NCBI GenBank assembly: GCA_947561585.1 | Contig: CANNZV010000261.1 | Location: 1 to 64,000 of the forward strand | Source: Caprella mutica | Taxonomy: Eukaryota > Arthropoda > Malacostraca > Amphipoda > Caprellidae | Direction: 5' to 3' | Length of the DNA stretch: 64,000 nucleotides | Shown here: positions 29,831-40,900 of the stretch, one piece after another | Layout: each line of letters opens with the position of its first letter | How positions within the stretch are numbered: position 1 is the first letter of the stretch | Made by a program: the position numbers and the translations under genes | Notes under the pieces: model-generated | The model's database searches: none | What the model saw: the letters and a program-made list of their open reading frames with translations, nothing else | What the model was told of the DNA's origin: nothing

Positions 29831-30125
29831 TAACTAATGTGTCTGTGAACAGAGTATTCTCATATTGATATTATGTTATTCTTGTTTTGAATTCTTTTTA
29901 CAGTGATTTTGTAAATAAAATATGGTTTCAACTTTGAGGCTATTATACTCTTTATCAACTAAAAATGTCTTGTATTCTATAATGTGTTTTCCTTTCAATT
30001 TTTTTCATTTTTTTTTTGTGTTATTTTGTTTAAATTGGACTATGTGGAACTATTGTTTTGTGTTAGCATTGGTGATGAAGTTGAGCAATAGTATTTACGT
30101 TCACCCCGGTTAGTTTACTCTGGTG

Positions 30126-30145
30126 GGGGGGGGAGGGGGGGGGAT
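30126..30145 (+). other. G-rich polypurine tract followed by TGTAGCC
   Basis: A run of about 20 G with one A ends directly before TGTAGCCG. A polypurine tract adjoining TG is what precedes a 3' LTR, consistent with the decayed pol-like frame about 300 bp upstream. The LTR end is not resolved. Confidence 0.35.
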
Positions 30146-30737
30146 GTAGCCGTTTGGCTTTTAACCATTATATTCATAGTAAACTAATCCTCATCCATTA
30201 TTCATTCACAATATGTTGCTCATCTTCTTACCTCTTTTTCAGTCATTATATAGCAATTCATAATAGTTTACAAATCCTTCCATAACCTTTTCATACCTCA
30301 AACTGCTCCTATTCATTTGATGGTATGCTTTGCATGGCGAGTGTGTACATTGTGATTATTATTATTTTTGCTAATACATGTAGGTGCTTATGTTATTCTT
30401 CATTATCTGTCAATTATTTGTTTTGTCTTTTATTTATGTTTATTATTATTTTTTTTTTATTTTTTCATATCTTTCACAGCATTATTCATAATCTCACCTG
30501 CTCATGCTTTCTTTTCTTTTTCTTTTCTTGTTTCTTTTCCTGTTTCTTTTCTGATTTCTATTTTCCATCTTTACTTAGTTCTGTTAAATTTATATTTTCT
30601 TTATCATTTCATTTTTCATAATATATCATTTGATTTCTGTTTTGTTCTTTTCTTTATTATATATTAAAATAATCTTAAGTTTCTTCTATTAATTTACCTT
30701 TTGAATCCATGCATGTTTAATATTAATTAATAATAGG

Positions 30738-31075
30738 AATAGTAACGGCCAAATGTGACTATATCAATTGTATAGTTTGATATTGGATGGAATTATGTGT
30801 TGGCGTGAAAGAAACGTGTAGCACGACGCTGCTTAGTGAAAAGATAACAGAAATTATAAATTAGCGTCACAATATTAATTGCATAGTTTGTAATAGGAAG
30901 GAATTATGTATTGGCATGATGGAAATGTGCGTTAGTTAGTGAAAAATACGGCAAATGTAAATTAGCGTGACTATATTAATTTTATAGTTTGTTATTGGAT
31001 GGAATTATGTAATCGGCGTGATAGAAACGTGCGGCACGATACCAAGTTAAAAGATAACAAAAAATATAAATTCGA
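30738..31075. repeat. Three diverged repeats of about 115 bp
   Basis: Each copy has a TATAGTTTG-like start, GGATGGAATTATGT, GGCGTGA-GAAACGTG and AAAGATAACA-like blocks. Divergence suggests an old triplication. Confidence 0.7.
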
Positions 31076-31406
31076 ATATTCATTTTTAAATATTATATCA
31101 CACTTTTGTTTTATTTACACATATTCATTTTACGTTTGACTGGCATCATGTAGCATGACGATATTACGCAAATTATACACTGTCTAGTTTCTTGTTCTTT
31201 GTCAACTTTAATAATTTTTGTTCTTTTGAATTTTATGTCAGGTTCCCCTTAAACTCTTTGATTTGAAATTATTTTTTTCTTATTTTCTTTGTTTAAAGAA
31301 AATTCTCCATTCTCTTCATTTCAATTTATTACGTAAAAGTTTAATTACCGTGTCATGAGATATAAATCATATCCATAATTATAAAACTAATGTTTAAATT
31401 TTACAG

Positions 31407-31727
31407 ATGATTATCTTCACAAATTTGCTTGCCAATTGAAAGACTCTCTAAAAGTAAGAATATAAAATGAGTAATGATGCAATGAAAGAGTAACGTTGGT
31501 TCCTGGTGAATGATTGCACCTTCCATATTCCAACCAAAGAGCAAGGTGAGTCAAGAAATTTCTATTTTGTATTGTTGTTCATAACTATGGATATTAAATG
31601 TAGATATTTATTTTGTGTTCTGTTTCAGCTCGATTTCTTGGACTTAGAAGTCCTCCATATTGAGGGTCCTCCTTTCACTGATGTTCACTATCTAAATAAA
31701 ATAGAAGTCAGACAGCTAATCCAGTAA
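31407..31727 (+). CDS. Possible terminal exons of an unrecognised gene
   Basis: AAATTTTACAG precedes 47 bases encoding DYLHKFACQLKDSLK, ending AAA|gtaaga (31453). TTCTGTTTCAG precedes 31629-31727, encoding LDFLDLEVLHIEGPPFTDVH and a further 13 residues to a TAA. Both exons are phase 0 at their shared junction, so they join cleanly. An AATAAA-type signal follows (about 31936). I do not recognise the product. Two good splice sites support it, but a chance combination in AT-rich DNA is possible. Confidence 0.4.
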
Positions 31728-32235
31728 AAATCAAATGGAATAAAATGGCTTTTCGGAGGAATTTAAAATGACTAAATGATACTCTATTCAGACAGTAACT
31801 GTACAAACCCAATGAACCCTATGGAATGGAAAACTTATTGGAGGATCAAAGTGGAATAGCCAATATAGTGTTCAACCACTATTCACGTATAATCTGATGT
31901 ACTGTATGAAATAATATTGTATCAGAGGGTTAGAGTGAAATAAAACGATTATTCTAGTAACAACTTTATTTAATAATTAGGTAGGTAGCTAGGTAAGATA
32001 ATTTAGTATAGTGCAATAGTAACGATAATGTGTTTAATTATCCTTCATGAAAACCTGGTGATAGATTATGCATGACTATTAATTAAAATAAAGAATATTG
32101 TAGAATCTGATATACTATACGATTAAAAGGCTAGTCATCATAGGGCCTCTGACAACCGTTTCCCTCCTGAAACTCAAATTTTATCCGTTTTACAATAACA
32201 CATTGTATTTAATAACTATAAAAATATATATTTAT
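31728..32235. other. No feature recognised
   Basis: AT-rich. A polyadenylation-like AATAAAACG at about 31938 may end the preceding candidate gene. Confidence 0.4.
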
Positions 32236-32943
32236 ACATGCGCGACGGGTCCATACAATTACCGGAACGGAACATGAATTACCGGAGCGGAGTTGTTATA
32301 TTGAGAAATAGTCCTTGTTAAGTCATATAGGTATACATTAGGTCTATTTATGTTCCAATTGATATCATATTTTACCATTTTATACTCATTTCTGCTCGTA
32401 TATTTGCTACCAAACATCTGCAACCTATTCATAAACTTTACAAGAGTATATGCTTAAATTCGTTTTCTTTGCATAATCTTTCTAAGAAAATATTTTGAGG
32501 GGGAACTAAAGTAATTTTAATACTGGATTCCATATTATAGTTTTAATGAGAAGTATTTTGGTTTTATTTTGTGTATCCATTACTAGTATGTGTTGATATT
32601 CTATTAATCAGGATTTAAATTTTATGCAACATATACAAATTTATTTCATTTTTAATCGGGTAGTACCTAGGTAAATTCATAACTGCTGCTATCTGTCGCA
32701 TTGAAGTTATGATGACTTACTTAATATACATATACATATACGAACAGAAATGAGTATATAATAGTAAAATATGACATCAATTAGAACATAAATTGACCTA
32801 ATGTATACCTAAATGACTTAACAAGGACTACTTCTCAATAAAACAACTCCATTCCGGTAATTCATGTTCCGTTCCGGTAATTCATGGTTCATTCCGGTAA
32901 ATCGTGGTTCGTTCCAGTAATTGTTTGAACCGCATGCGTGACC
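32236..32943. mobile_element. Foldback transposon with about 170-bp arms
   Basis: Left arm 32236-32412 and right arm 32733-32943 are inverted copies sharing AGTCCTTGTTAAGTCAT and GGTATACATTAGGTC. The arms start with a short repeat (AATTACCGGAACGGAACATG): two copies on the left and four on the right. No coding sequence is present. Confidence 0.8.
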
Positions 32944-33814
32944 CATAGCGGAAATTTCCGTCATGTTTCATTCTTAGCATGTTTAATAAAATAATATATA
33001 ATTACATGGCTAATCATTAATGCAGATGCCGCAGGAGGGAATGGGTTAAAAAAAATTGCATTGGTTTAGGTTTCAGCTAATAAGTGATAAAGATATCACA
33101 GACATATGTCAAATAACAACTGTTCATCATTAGTTTTTGTTGAGAGTGATTCCAGACGTGAGCTTTCAGCTGTTGAATTCGCTAGTGACATGCTATAAAG
33201 ATTATCTCTTTTCTAAATGAAAATATAGTATAAGCCTTCGCTTTTTCTGTTCTTCCATTTCCTTTAGATCATAGAGTGAGTGTGATATTTCAGTTAATGT
33301 TTTACAGGCATTATTTATAATATTTTTGGGGTGCCGACGTTTGAATCACGGAATATGGAGTTTTTAATAAATCGGCCCCCTGTGCCGATTAGTGGACTTT
33401 TATACATTTAAGTAAGTAGTTTTATGTATATATTTATGTCAGGAATATTAATTACAAGGTAAAAATTTAATTATTTCGAAGTTATTCCAATAAATTTCAT
33501 TGATCGTCGTGGGTGCCGGATTTCATGTGATCTAAGAATCGGCACCCATGGGTGTCGAATCAAGAATCTTCAATCATAAAATCAGCACAGGGCCGGTTCA
33601 ACAATATCACAACCTTTTTGCTGCAAGTAAAAATGATCGGATTCATCAGCAGTACCTGTACGAACTATACATGGACCTAAGTTCAATTATAGCGATGCGC
33701 AAATGTAAATACATTCAATGCAGTAAAAATAAGTAACAATTAAATGATTCATTGTGTTTCTATTATTTCCTAATTTATATATTTTATTATGTAAATACCT
33801 TATTGTAGGTAATA

Positions 33815-34198
33815 CAGTGGAACTCCTCTATAGTGAACTCCTGTATAGTAAATCATGTATAACAGTATAGTAGATTCCTGCATAGCGAACTTACACCTAT
33901 AGCGAAAATATTTAGTTTAGTCTGCCACAAAAATTCGTAAGTTTTCTATGAATATAGTAAATTAAACAATTTCATGAAAGAGAAGTTCTACCAGTGCAAC
34001 TCCTCTATAATGAAGTCAAGTGTAGCGAACCATCCTGATTTTTAGAGTTCTCAGAAATAAAATACCCTGTATATAGAATTTATTTTAAAAAGAAATGAAT
34101 TATTTACTATAGTCTGCCATGAAAATGATCGTTTTCTATTCATCTTATTAAAAATCTATAGTGAACTAGTTGAAGTTCACTATAGAAGAGTTTTACTG
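33815..34198. mobile_element. pogo-like MITE
   Basis: CAGTGGAACTCCTCTATAGT at the left is inverted at the right as CAGTAAAACTCTTCTATAGT. The sequence and CAG/CTG ends fit the pogo/Tigger group. The left flank is TA, the right AA. Internal copies of the CTATAGTGAAC motif recur. Confidence 0.65.
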
Positions 34199-34622
34199 AA
34201 TCAAAGAAAAGTTCATAATTATATTAATTTATCTAATCACTGTTATCTTATGTCCTATTATTTTCCAATTCTCTAAGTTTATAGTCATGTACCCAAACCA
34301 ATTATAAAATATCTACAAGCATTACAATTAGTAAAAATAATATTTGCGAATGTGAAATTAGTAACTGTCAAAAATATACTATTGATACGCTTTTCTCTGA
34401 CTGTGCCTGAGTAAATGAATCCATGTTATAATATTATTGTGATATATAACATTAGCTGAACACATATATCGTATTTTGTGATGTATTTTGAAAACCAATA
34501 TATTATTTCAATTTACAATTATATGAGAAACCACTCAAGTTCTCATACGTTCAGTACTGAGTACTTAGTGGAAAGATATGAATTTTTATCACATACGTTA
34601 ATTATGAAGAACTCCTATTAGA

Positions 34623-34889
34623 CCAGTCTGCAGAATATGGAACATTTTTCCAAGACTCTCTGCAGGAGTTTTTGATTGAATTTTAGAAATTGGAGATCTG
34701 TGCGGGAGATCTTGAATTAATTCATATGTTACCATTAATTTAGCTGCGGGAGATTTTGAATTAATTCCTATGTTACCATTAATTTAGCTGCAGGAGATTC
34801 TGAATCTGCTACTGAGAGTCAGACAGTAACTGTATTTCAAATTAAAATCTCTGCAGGAGCCAGGAGAAGAGACACATTCTGCAGACTGG
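34623..34889. mobile_element. hAT-like MITE with perfect 8-bp target duplication
   Basis: Ends CCAGTCTGCAGAATATG and CCAGTCTGCAGAATGTG (inverted) bound 267 bp. CTATTAGA flanks both sides exactly (34615-34622, 34890-34897). Confidence 0.85.
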
Positions 34890-35556
34890 CTATTAGATTG
34901 GATTAACGGCAAGCAGTTCTATATATAATATATATATAATAATAACAACATGTTAATCTTATCTTCTCACTTTTCAAATTTGTAATATTTATCGTATTGT
35001 TAAAATTCTGTTTAAGTCGGTTAAAATAATATAAATTTGATGGACAATGTAAATGTTTCTTAACCATTTAACAGTTTCTTAATGACCGAAAGACTAAAGT
35101 TATTCTAGAGCAGTACCCCTACCCTACAGTGCCGAAAAGTGAATTTTAACGATCATTGGTGTAGACGGTAGAGTGTGCCGATTATACAAACTGATACTGT
35201 TGATTATTGAAATTCAAATGATGATTACTAGTGATTAAGGGATTTAAGTTTATAAGCTTCTTATTTTAACAATTAACAAGAGGTAGAGCATTTATGAGGA
35301 CGTAAAAATATCCCTCCAATATTGACCAGGGTTTAGTTTTAACACTATATATCTTATTTATTGATAATTTATAATACGATAAAACGGACTCTGGTCGCTT
35401 AAAGTGCCGATTAGTGAGGCATTTACCCTATGGGACATTTTTAACATTTTCTGTACGAACAATCCTTAATTTCCTCCTATATTTACATGTATTTTACTGA
35501 GAGTCTGAGAACAGAGGCTAGAATAGAGAATTTCTTGGAGAACAGTTTACCAGTTC

Positions 35557-36909
35557 TGTTGAATGCATGTCAAGCATTCAATATATGCATCTCGTTGACC
35601 GAATTTTGGTGGTCCTGGCATGTAGAGGGCGCTCTCCGCTCACCTTGGTCAGTATTTTTTGGTTACAAAAGATTTTACTCTTTATCGCTTGCCAGACGTT
35701 TGCGCATTTCAGTTGTTATAATTACATTATGCGTTAGGGTTGGAGGTGTCATTACTGGGAAGTGAGGAGTGCCGGCTTTGGAAGTTTGCAAGTGGCTGTA
35801 ATTGTTTCCGCGTGAGTCTGTCTGATTCCGCGTGAGTCTGTCTGTTTCCGCGTGAGTCTGTCTGTTTCCGCGTGAGTCTGTCTGTTTCCGCGTGAGTCTG
35901 TCTGTTTCCGCGTGAGTCTGTCTGTTTCCGCATGAGTCTGTCTGTTTCTGCGTGAGTCTGTCTGTTTCCGCATGAGTCTGTCTGTTTCCGCGTGAGTCTC
36001 TCTGTTTCCGCGTGAGTCTGTTTGTGTCCGAATGAATCTGTGTCTGTTTTTGGTCTGTGTCTGTTTTTAGCCTGTGTCTGTTTTTAGCCTGTGTCTGTTT
36101 TTAGCCTGTGTCTGTTTTTAGCCTGTGTCTGTTTTTAGCCTGTGTCTGTTTTTAGCCTGTGTCTGTATTTAGCCTGTGTCTGTATTTAGTCTGTGTCTGT
36201 CTTTGGTCTGTGTCTGTCTTTGGTCTGTGTCTGTCTTTGGTCTGTGTCTGTCTTTGGTCTGTGTCTGTCTTTGGTCTGTGTCTGTCTTTGGTCTGTGTCT
36301 GTCTTTGGTCTTTGAGCGAACTTATCTTTTATATATTCCAGATACATTAGAGTACTCACTGATTGTTCGTTTATAGATGATTATTGGTTTATACTAGTAC
36401 AAGATCTCGGAGCTGTGTGGAGCATAAGTGGGGAAAGCGTCAATACTTGGTAAGTAGAAAAGTATAGCCGGGTAGGGTGATTACATCATATTCGTTAGTC
36501 TAAGCTTGCTCTTCTGATTTAATATTGTGGAGGGTGTAAATTGTTACCTGTGCTCTATTTACAGTCACAACTCTGGGGTGCTATTTACTTCTATAAATAA
36601 TCATCAAGTGTAAATAAATTTTCCTATTTCCTATATAATCATTAAGTCTAAATAAATTTAAATACCTACTGATTCACTAAGGAGAATTGTGCGCTGTATA
36701 GATTTATTTTAATCATTGTCAAGTTTTAGCATTCCAACTGAAGATGTTTATAGAGTTTAACTTTTTTTATTTTATTTTGCAGCACCACATGATCTGCAAC
36801 TTGTAAAAGTCAGGAATACAGTGCGTTTCAAGATATCGTTGTGTTTTTCTTTGCCACCAAAACCCCTGGCTCCCAGAAGTCAAACTTCGCCCCGAGCTTG
36901 TTGCTAACA
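35557..36909 (+). repeat. BEL/Pao 5' LTR
   Basis: 1353 bp, TG...CA. It holds three minisatellite blocks: about eleven 20-bp units (TCCGCGTGAGTCTGTCTGTT, 35808-36020), about eight 17-bp units with AGCCTGTGTCTGTTTTT, and about eight 17-bp units with TTTGGTCTGTGTCTGTC. The 3' LTR has fewer copies of each. Confidence 0.9.
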
Positions 36910-36960
36910 GTGCAAGTAGCGTTCTACCTAACTTCAGTGGGGTTGACAGTTGTTTATAAT

Positions 36961-37105
36961 TGAATCGCCTCTGCCTACGATCTGAATCGCCTCTGCCTAC
37001 GATTTGAATCGCCCCCTGCCTACGATTTGAATAGCCCCCTGCCTACGATTTGAATTACCCCTGCCTACGATTGGATCCTATCTACGATTTGAGTCATCCT
37101 CTATT
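36961..37105. repeat. 22-bp repeats in the BEL/Pao leader
   Basis: About six copies of GAATCGCCYCTGCCTACGAT with small changes, between the 5' LTR and gag. Confidence 0.75.
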
Positions 37106-37389
37106 TACTGTTGCGTCAGGAGTGTTCTGGGGTGAACTGTCTTATTCATCATCCTGGGAGGCCGGATTCTGCTGCTTCTGCACTACAAAATAGATGAGTA
37201 CCCCTTTTTGTAACTGATTAAGTTAGGGCACAGTTTAAGTTCATTCAATTGCACCCCTCCATGGTTTATCGTAATTGAGAATTCATATTTGTGTGTAGGA
37301 CTTAGCGATCTCATTTCGTTTAAGTTGATAGGCATAGGTTGCCTTTGAATTTTGGGAGACTTTATTATTATTTAGTTTACGGCATCAAT

Positions 37390-38439
37390 ATGGAAAAGTT
37401 GACTATTCTTGGATTGAAGAGGGTGCTAGATTATTTAGGTGAGGCAACCTCTGGCGGTAAGAATGATTTACTGTGCCGATTGCACGAATCTCTCTCGAAT
37501 AGATACTACTTGCGAGGAGCTGGAGAAGGAGATGAGTGCGAGTGGTGGTGTAGGTGCGAGTGGTGGGGTAGGTGCGAGTGGTGGGGTAGGTGCGAGTGGT
37601 GGTGTAGGTGCGAGTGGTTCTCACTGGAATGATCAGGGTCGTGGCCGGATATTCATGGTTGAAGTGAGACGCATGGATTGCGGAAGCCTATTGGATTCCG
37701 TCGGACCAGAGGACAGCATATCTCAAGTTGAATGTTTGAGAGCTGATGTGGGTGGTTTAACTAGTAAGAGGAGAATTCGTGGGAGATCTCGCTCCAATGT
37801 ATCGCGAGCAACTGGAGTGTGTTCTATTATGAGTGGTACCTCCGCCGTGGAACGTGCTCGAGAAATCGCCGTGGAGCGAGCTAAGGAAGAAGTGCGCATT
37901 GCTAACTTTGAACACATTGACACGATAAGGAGAGAGAATGAGCTAAAACTCTTAGAAAATGAAAAATCGCGGATTGATGACGAGATGCGGCGAAGAATGG
38001 AGCAAATGGAAATGGAGGCATATATAGAGAGGCTAAAGAGGGAAGGTGAGCAGAGGGCTCGGTTAGCAAAGGAAAACATGTGGAATAAATATGCGATGAT
38101 GGATTCAGGAGCCTCACATAATGGAGGTTTACGGCTTCAAGGGGTAATCGGAGTCGGTACTTCTGAAATAAAGAATCCAATTGATGTACCACGTAATAAA
38201 ACTGGAATACTCAACTCCATTGGGAGATTGGTACCTGAACCTGTTGCTCACAATAGAGAAATTAATAGCGAGTGCTGTAGCCAGGATAGGAATGCTACTC
38301 TTCCCAACAACTCTCAACTGATTCATGAATTAACTGCAAGCAACCTAAGGATGTGCATGCCTAAACGCGAGATTCAGATGTTTGGAGGTGAACCAGAGAA
38401 GTACATCACGTTCAAACAATCCATGGGATCCATTCCAGG
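37390..38439 (+). pseudogene. BEL/Pao gag, N-terminal part (SAP-like motif, coiled coil, DUF1759 start)
   Basis: Starts MEKLTILGLKRVLDYLGEAT with GGKNDLLCRL, a SAP-like DNA-binding motif. A frameshift near 37500 moves into the frame continuing EELEKEMSASGGVG. An 18-bp repeat (37540-37618) gives GASGGV units. A long charged coiled coil follows, with many ER/AREK residues, around 37850-38080. MPKREIQMFGGEPEKYITFK then opens the DUF1759 gag domain typical of BEL/Pao. The frame is cut by the TIR insertion at 38440. Confidence 0.75.
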
Positions 38440-38990
38440 CGGCTAACCAAGCCGTTACAATCGTGTTAGCTTCTAGTGTAGATTTAGAAACGAGGGAGAG
38501 TACACGTGTGTGCGTCGCTCTCAGACCTGACTGAGTAAGTTGAGTAACGATTCTCGTTAGCACAACAGCTGATGTTAACTTACACATTATTCTTCAAAAT
38601 ACTTTAGATATCTGATCATTTTGCTCAATAATTTTCTCATCTATGGACATTTAACTGATGTAAGAAGATTAATTGATGAATATTTAGGCAACAGATGCAA
38701 TGTTAATGACTTAAATAAGCGTTTGGAGGAGCGTTTGCTAGATGTGTGCACCCTCCCTCGTTTCTCAAACGTCACTGGCCGTGTGCGAATGCTCCCTGTA
38801 CTGTCAGTCTGATGCTAGGGTGACGTCATATGTGTGCTGTGACGTCACTACACGACACAGCGGAACAACAACAAGACGCCAAGGAAGCTGTTTTGACTGA
38901 AGCGAAGAGAGACAAGGAAGCTCACTTGACTAATTGTTAACAACAAGGTGTTAACACGATGGTTCCGCTTATACGTTGTTGGTTTAGCCG
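38440..38990. mobile_element. TIR element inserted in BEL/Pao gag
   Basis: CGGCTAACCAA at the left is inverted as TTGGTTTAGCCG at the right, and ATCGTGTTAGC near the left pairs with GTTAACACGAT near the right. DUF1759 coding is interrupted here and resumes after about 39035. Two TGACGTCA sites lie at 38821-38828 and 38840-38847. A 63-codon frame inside is not recognised. Confidence 0.55.
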
Positions 38991-39035
38991 TTACACCGCT
39001 TCCTTAGTACTATAACTTCCTTGATCCATTCTTAG

Positions 39036-40105
39036 GTCTAAAACGTTAGATGCCAGTGAGAAACTGGATTATCTATACCAGTATACGAAGGGAGAGCCAA
39101 GAGAACTAGTTCATGCTGCACTATACATGAATCCTGAGAAAGGATTCAAAGAAACTATGAAATGTTTTGATCAGAAATATGGAGCCCCTGAACTTGTGGC
39201 TGCGGCTTACATGGAAAGACTATTTGCTAGAGGTAACTTGATGCGTGACGACGTGGAAGGACTAAAGTCCTATGCCATTACCCTGAGGCTAACAAAGAAC
39301 GTTGTCGCTCAAATTCCTTACGGCAAAACTGAGCTTGAGCATCCAAAGACCATACGTTCTCTTGTGTCAAAACTTCCTTAAACTATGCAGGAGAGGTGGA
39401 GGGCAATTGTGCGTAGGAAGAGGAAAGAAAACGGCTTATCTGTTACGTACGAAGACCTGATGGATTTTGTGGATGAAGATGTTCGTGTGGCTTCAGATCC
39501 GGTCTTTGGCAAGGTTGCAATGGAGAATGAAATGCTCAGCAAAAATACTGGTACCTTTGGAGCTCGCCCAAAGATAAGAGCGACCGTGAACGCAGTTACA
39601 TGTGAGGATCCTATCATTAAAGAAGACAGTCCGATGGTCTCGTCCACGTGTGGAACTGGGAAATCTGTTACATCAGAAAGATTATAACCGCTTCTTCAGT
39701 GTGCGCTGTGTGAGGGGTCGCGTACCATTGACTCTTGCCGTGAATTTCAGAGATTGGGTGTTGAACAGTGTATGAGCTGTGCTAAAAACGAAAAACTCTG
39801 CTTTCTGTGTTTAAATGAAGGTCACATGGCTAGAAACTGTACGGATCCGCGGGTTTGCACAAAGTGTGGAAGGTGGCATCATGTTTTACTGCATGGGAAT
39901 CAAAGACTAGGGGCATCGATATCTGAAAGAGAACGGGACTTTCATGATAAGCAATTAGGGGCTCGTGGTCTTGCTAATGGGGAGTTAAATTCACAAGGAA
40001 AACCGCACTACTTTGCTGCAAGTGGAGAAGCTCAACGTAACTCTCAACGCCCCCAAAAGAATCAATATAGTGGAGCAAATTTTGGAAGCTGTTATGGGGG
40101 AAGAA
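39036..40105 (+). pseudogene. BEL/Pao gag, C-terminal part with zinc fingers
   Basis: One plus frame from LDASEKLDYLYQYTKGEPRE through YGAPELVAAAYMERL and IRSLVSKLP to the cysteine cluster CALCEG, CMSC, CFLCLNEGHMARNC and CTKCGRWHHVLLH. This is the standard DUF1759 plus zinc-knuckle order of BEL/Pao gag. In-frame TAA codons at 39379-39381 and 39685-39687 interrupt it. Confidence 0.85.
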
Positions 40106-40593
40106 CCTACTCGGACGACTCGCTGCTTACAATATTCTGTGAGGCGGAGGCAGCAATGAATAGCCGACCACATACTATAGTAGGAAGTGATCCTGATGCC
40201 GACCCATTAACACCCCAGATGTTGTTGAACATTGGGGGTAGCATGCCTTTGGCCGCATCTCAGGACAGCCTACTGATAGATAGTGTGGAGAGATGGGGCC
40301 AGGTACAAGTCGTGGCAACAGAATTCTGGCGAAGGTGGTGCAGAGAATATCGGAGTTCACTGCAAGGACGTTGTAAATGGAACAAAGTTCAGAGGTGTGT
40401 AAGAGTGGGAGACGTCGTGCTTGTGATCGACGAGAGTGAAGCAAGGTGTCATTGGCCAATAGGTAGGGTGTTGAGTGTGAAGCAGAGCTCTGATGGATTG
40501 GTTAGGAGTGTTGATGTGCTTGCACGAGGGAAACGATATAAGAGGCCTATTGCCAAAATAATAATGTTGGTGGAAAACGAGGAACTCCCTTGA
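40106..40593 (+). pseudogene. BEL/Pao integrase C-terminal (DUF5641-type) domain fused to gag
   Basis: In the same frame as gag, LLTIFCEAEAAMNSRPHTIV, DPDADPLTPQMLL, then WRRWCREYRSSLQGR and VRVGDVVLVIDESEARCHWP match the region after the BEL/Pao integrase core, ending with an RPIAKIIML strand. The text between the last gag zinc finger and LLTIFCEAEA is only about 100 codons and contains no protease, RT or integrase motif. The frame is open from 39754 to 40593. Confidence 0.85.
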
Positions 40594-40900
40594 GTGGAAT
40601 AACAGGGGGAGGCTTTCGTAGTCTATTGGAAGAAATTTGTAGATGTTGCAGAGTGTGTGGTGTCCGTAATTCTGAATGTCTTGAGGTGTCTGAAGGCATG
40701 TCTTAGAGTTTTTCTGTATTTCATGATATTTCGAATTATTTTATCCCTGTCATATATTAAATTTAGTAAAGAACGTTACCAGGGAGGGACCGAGAATCTA
40801 TCGTGTGTCAGTAGTTGGGGTATTGGGGATGCCCATTTTATGGCAACCGCCCGTATTGAATGAGCGTGTAATAGTGAAAAAGAGTTTCAGGGTGAGGGAC

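Noticed and set aside
35727..36376. Frames such as TDSRGNRQTHAE and VCLWSVSVFGLC
   Set aside because: Translations of LTR minisatellites.
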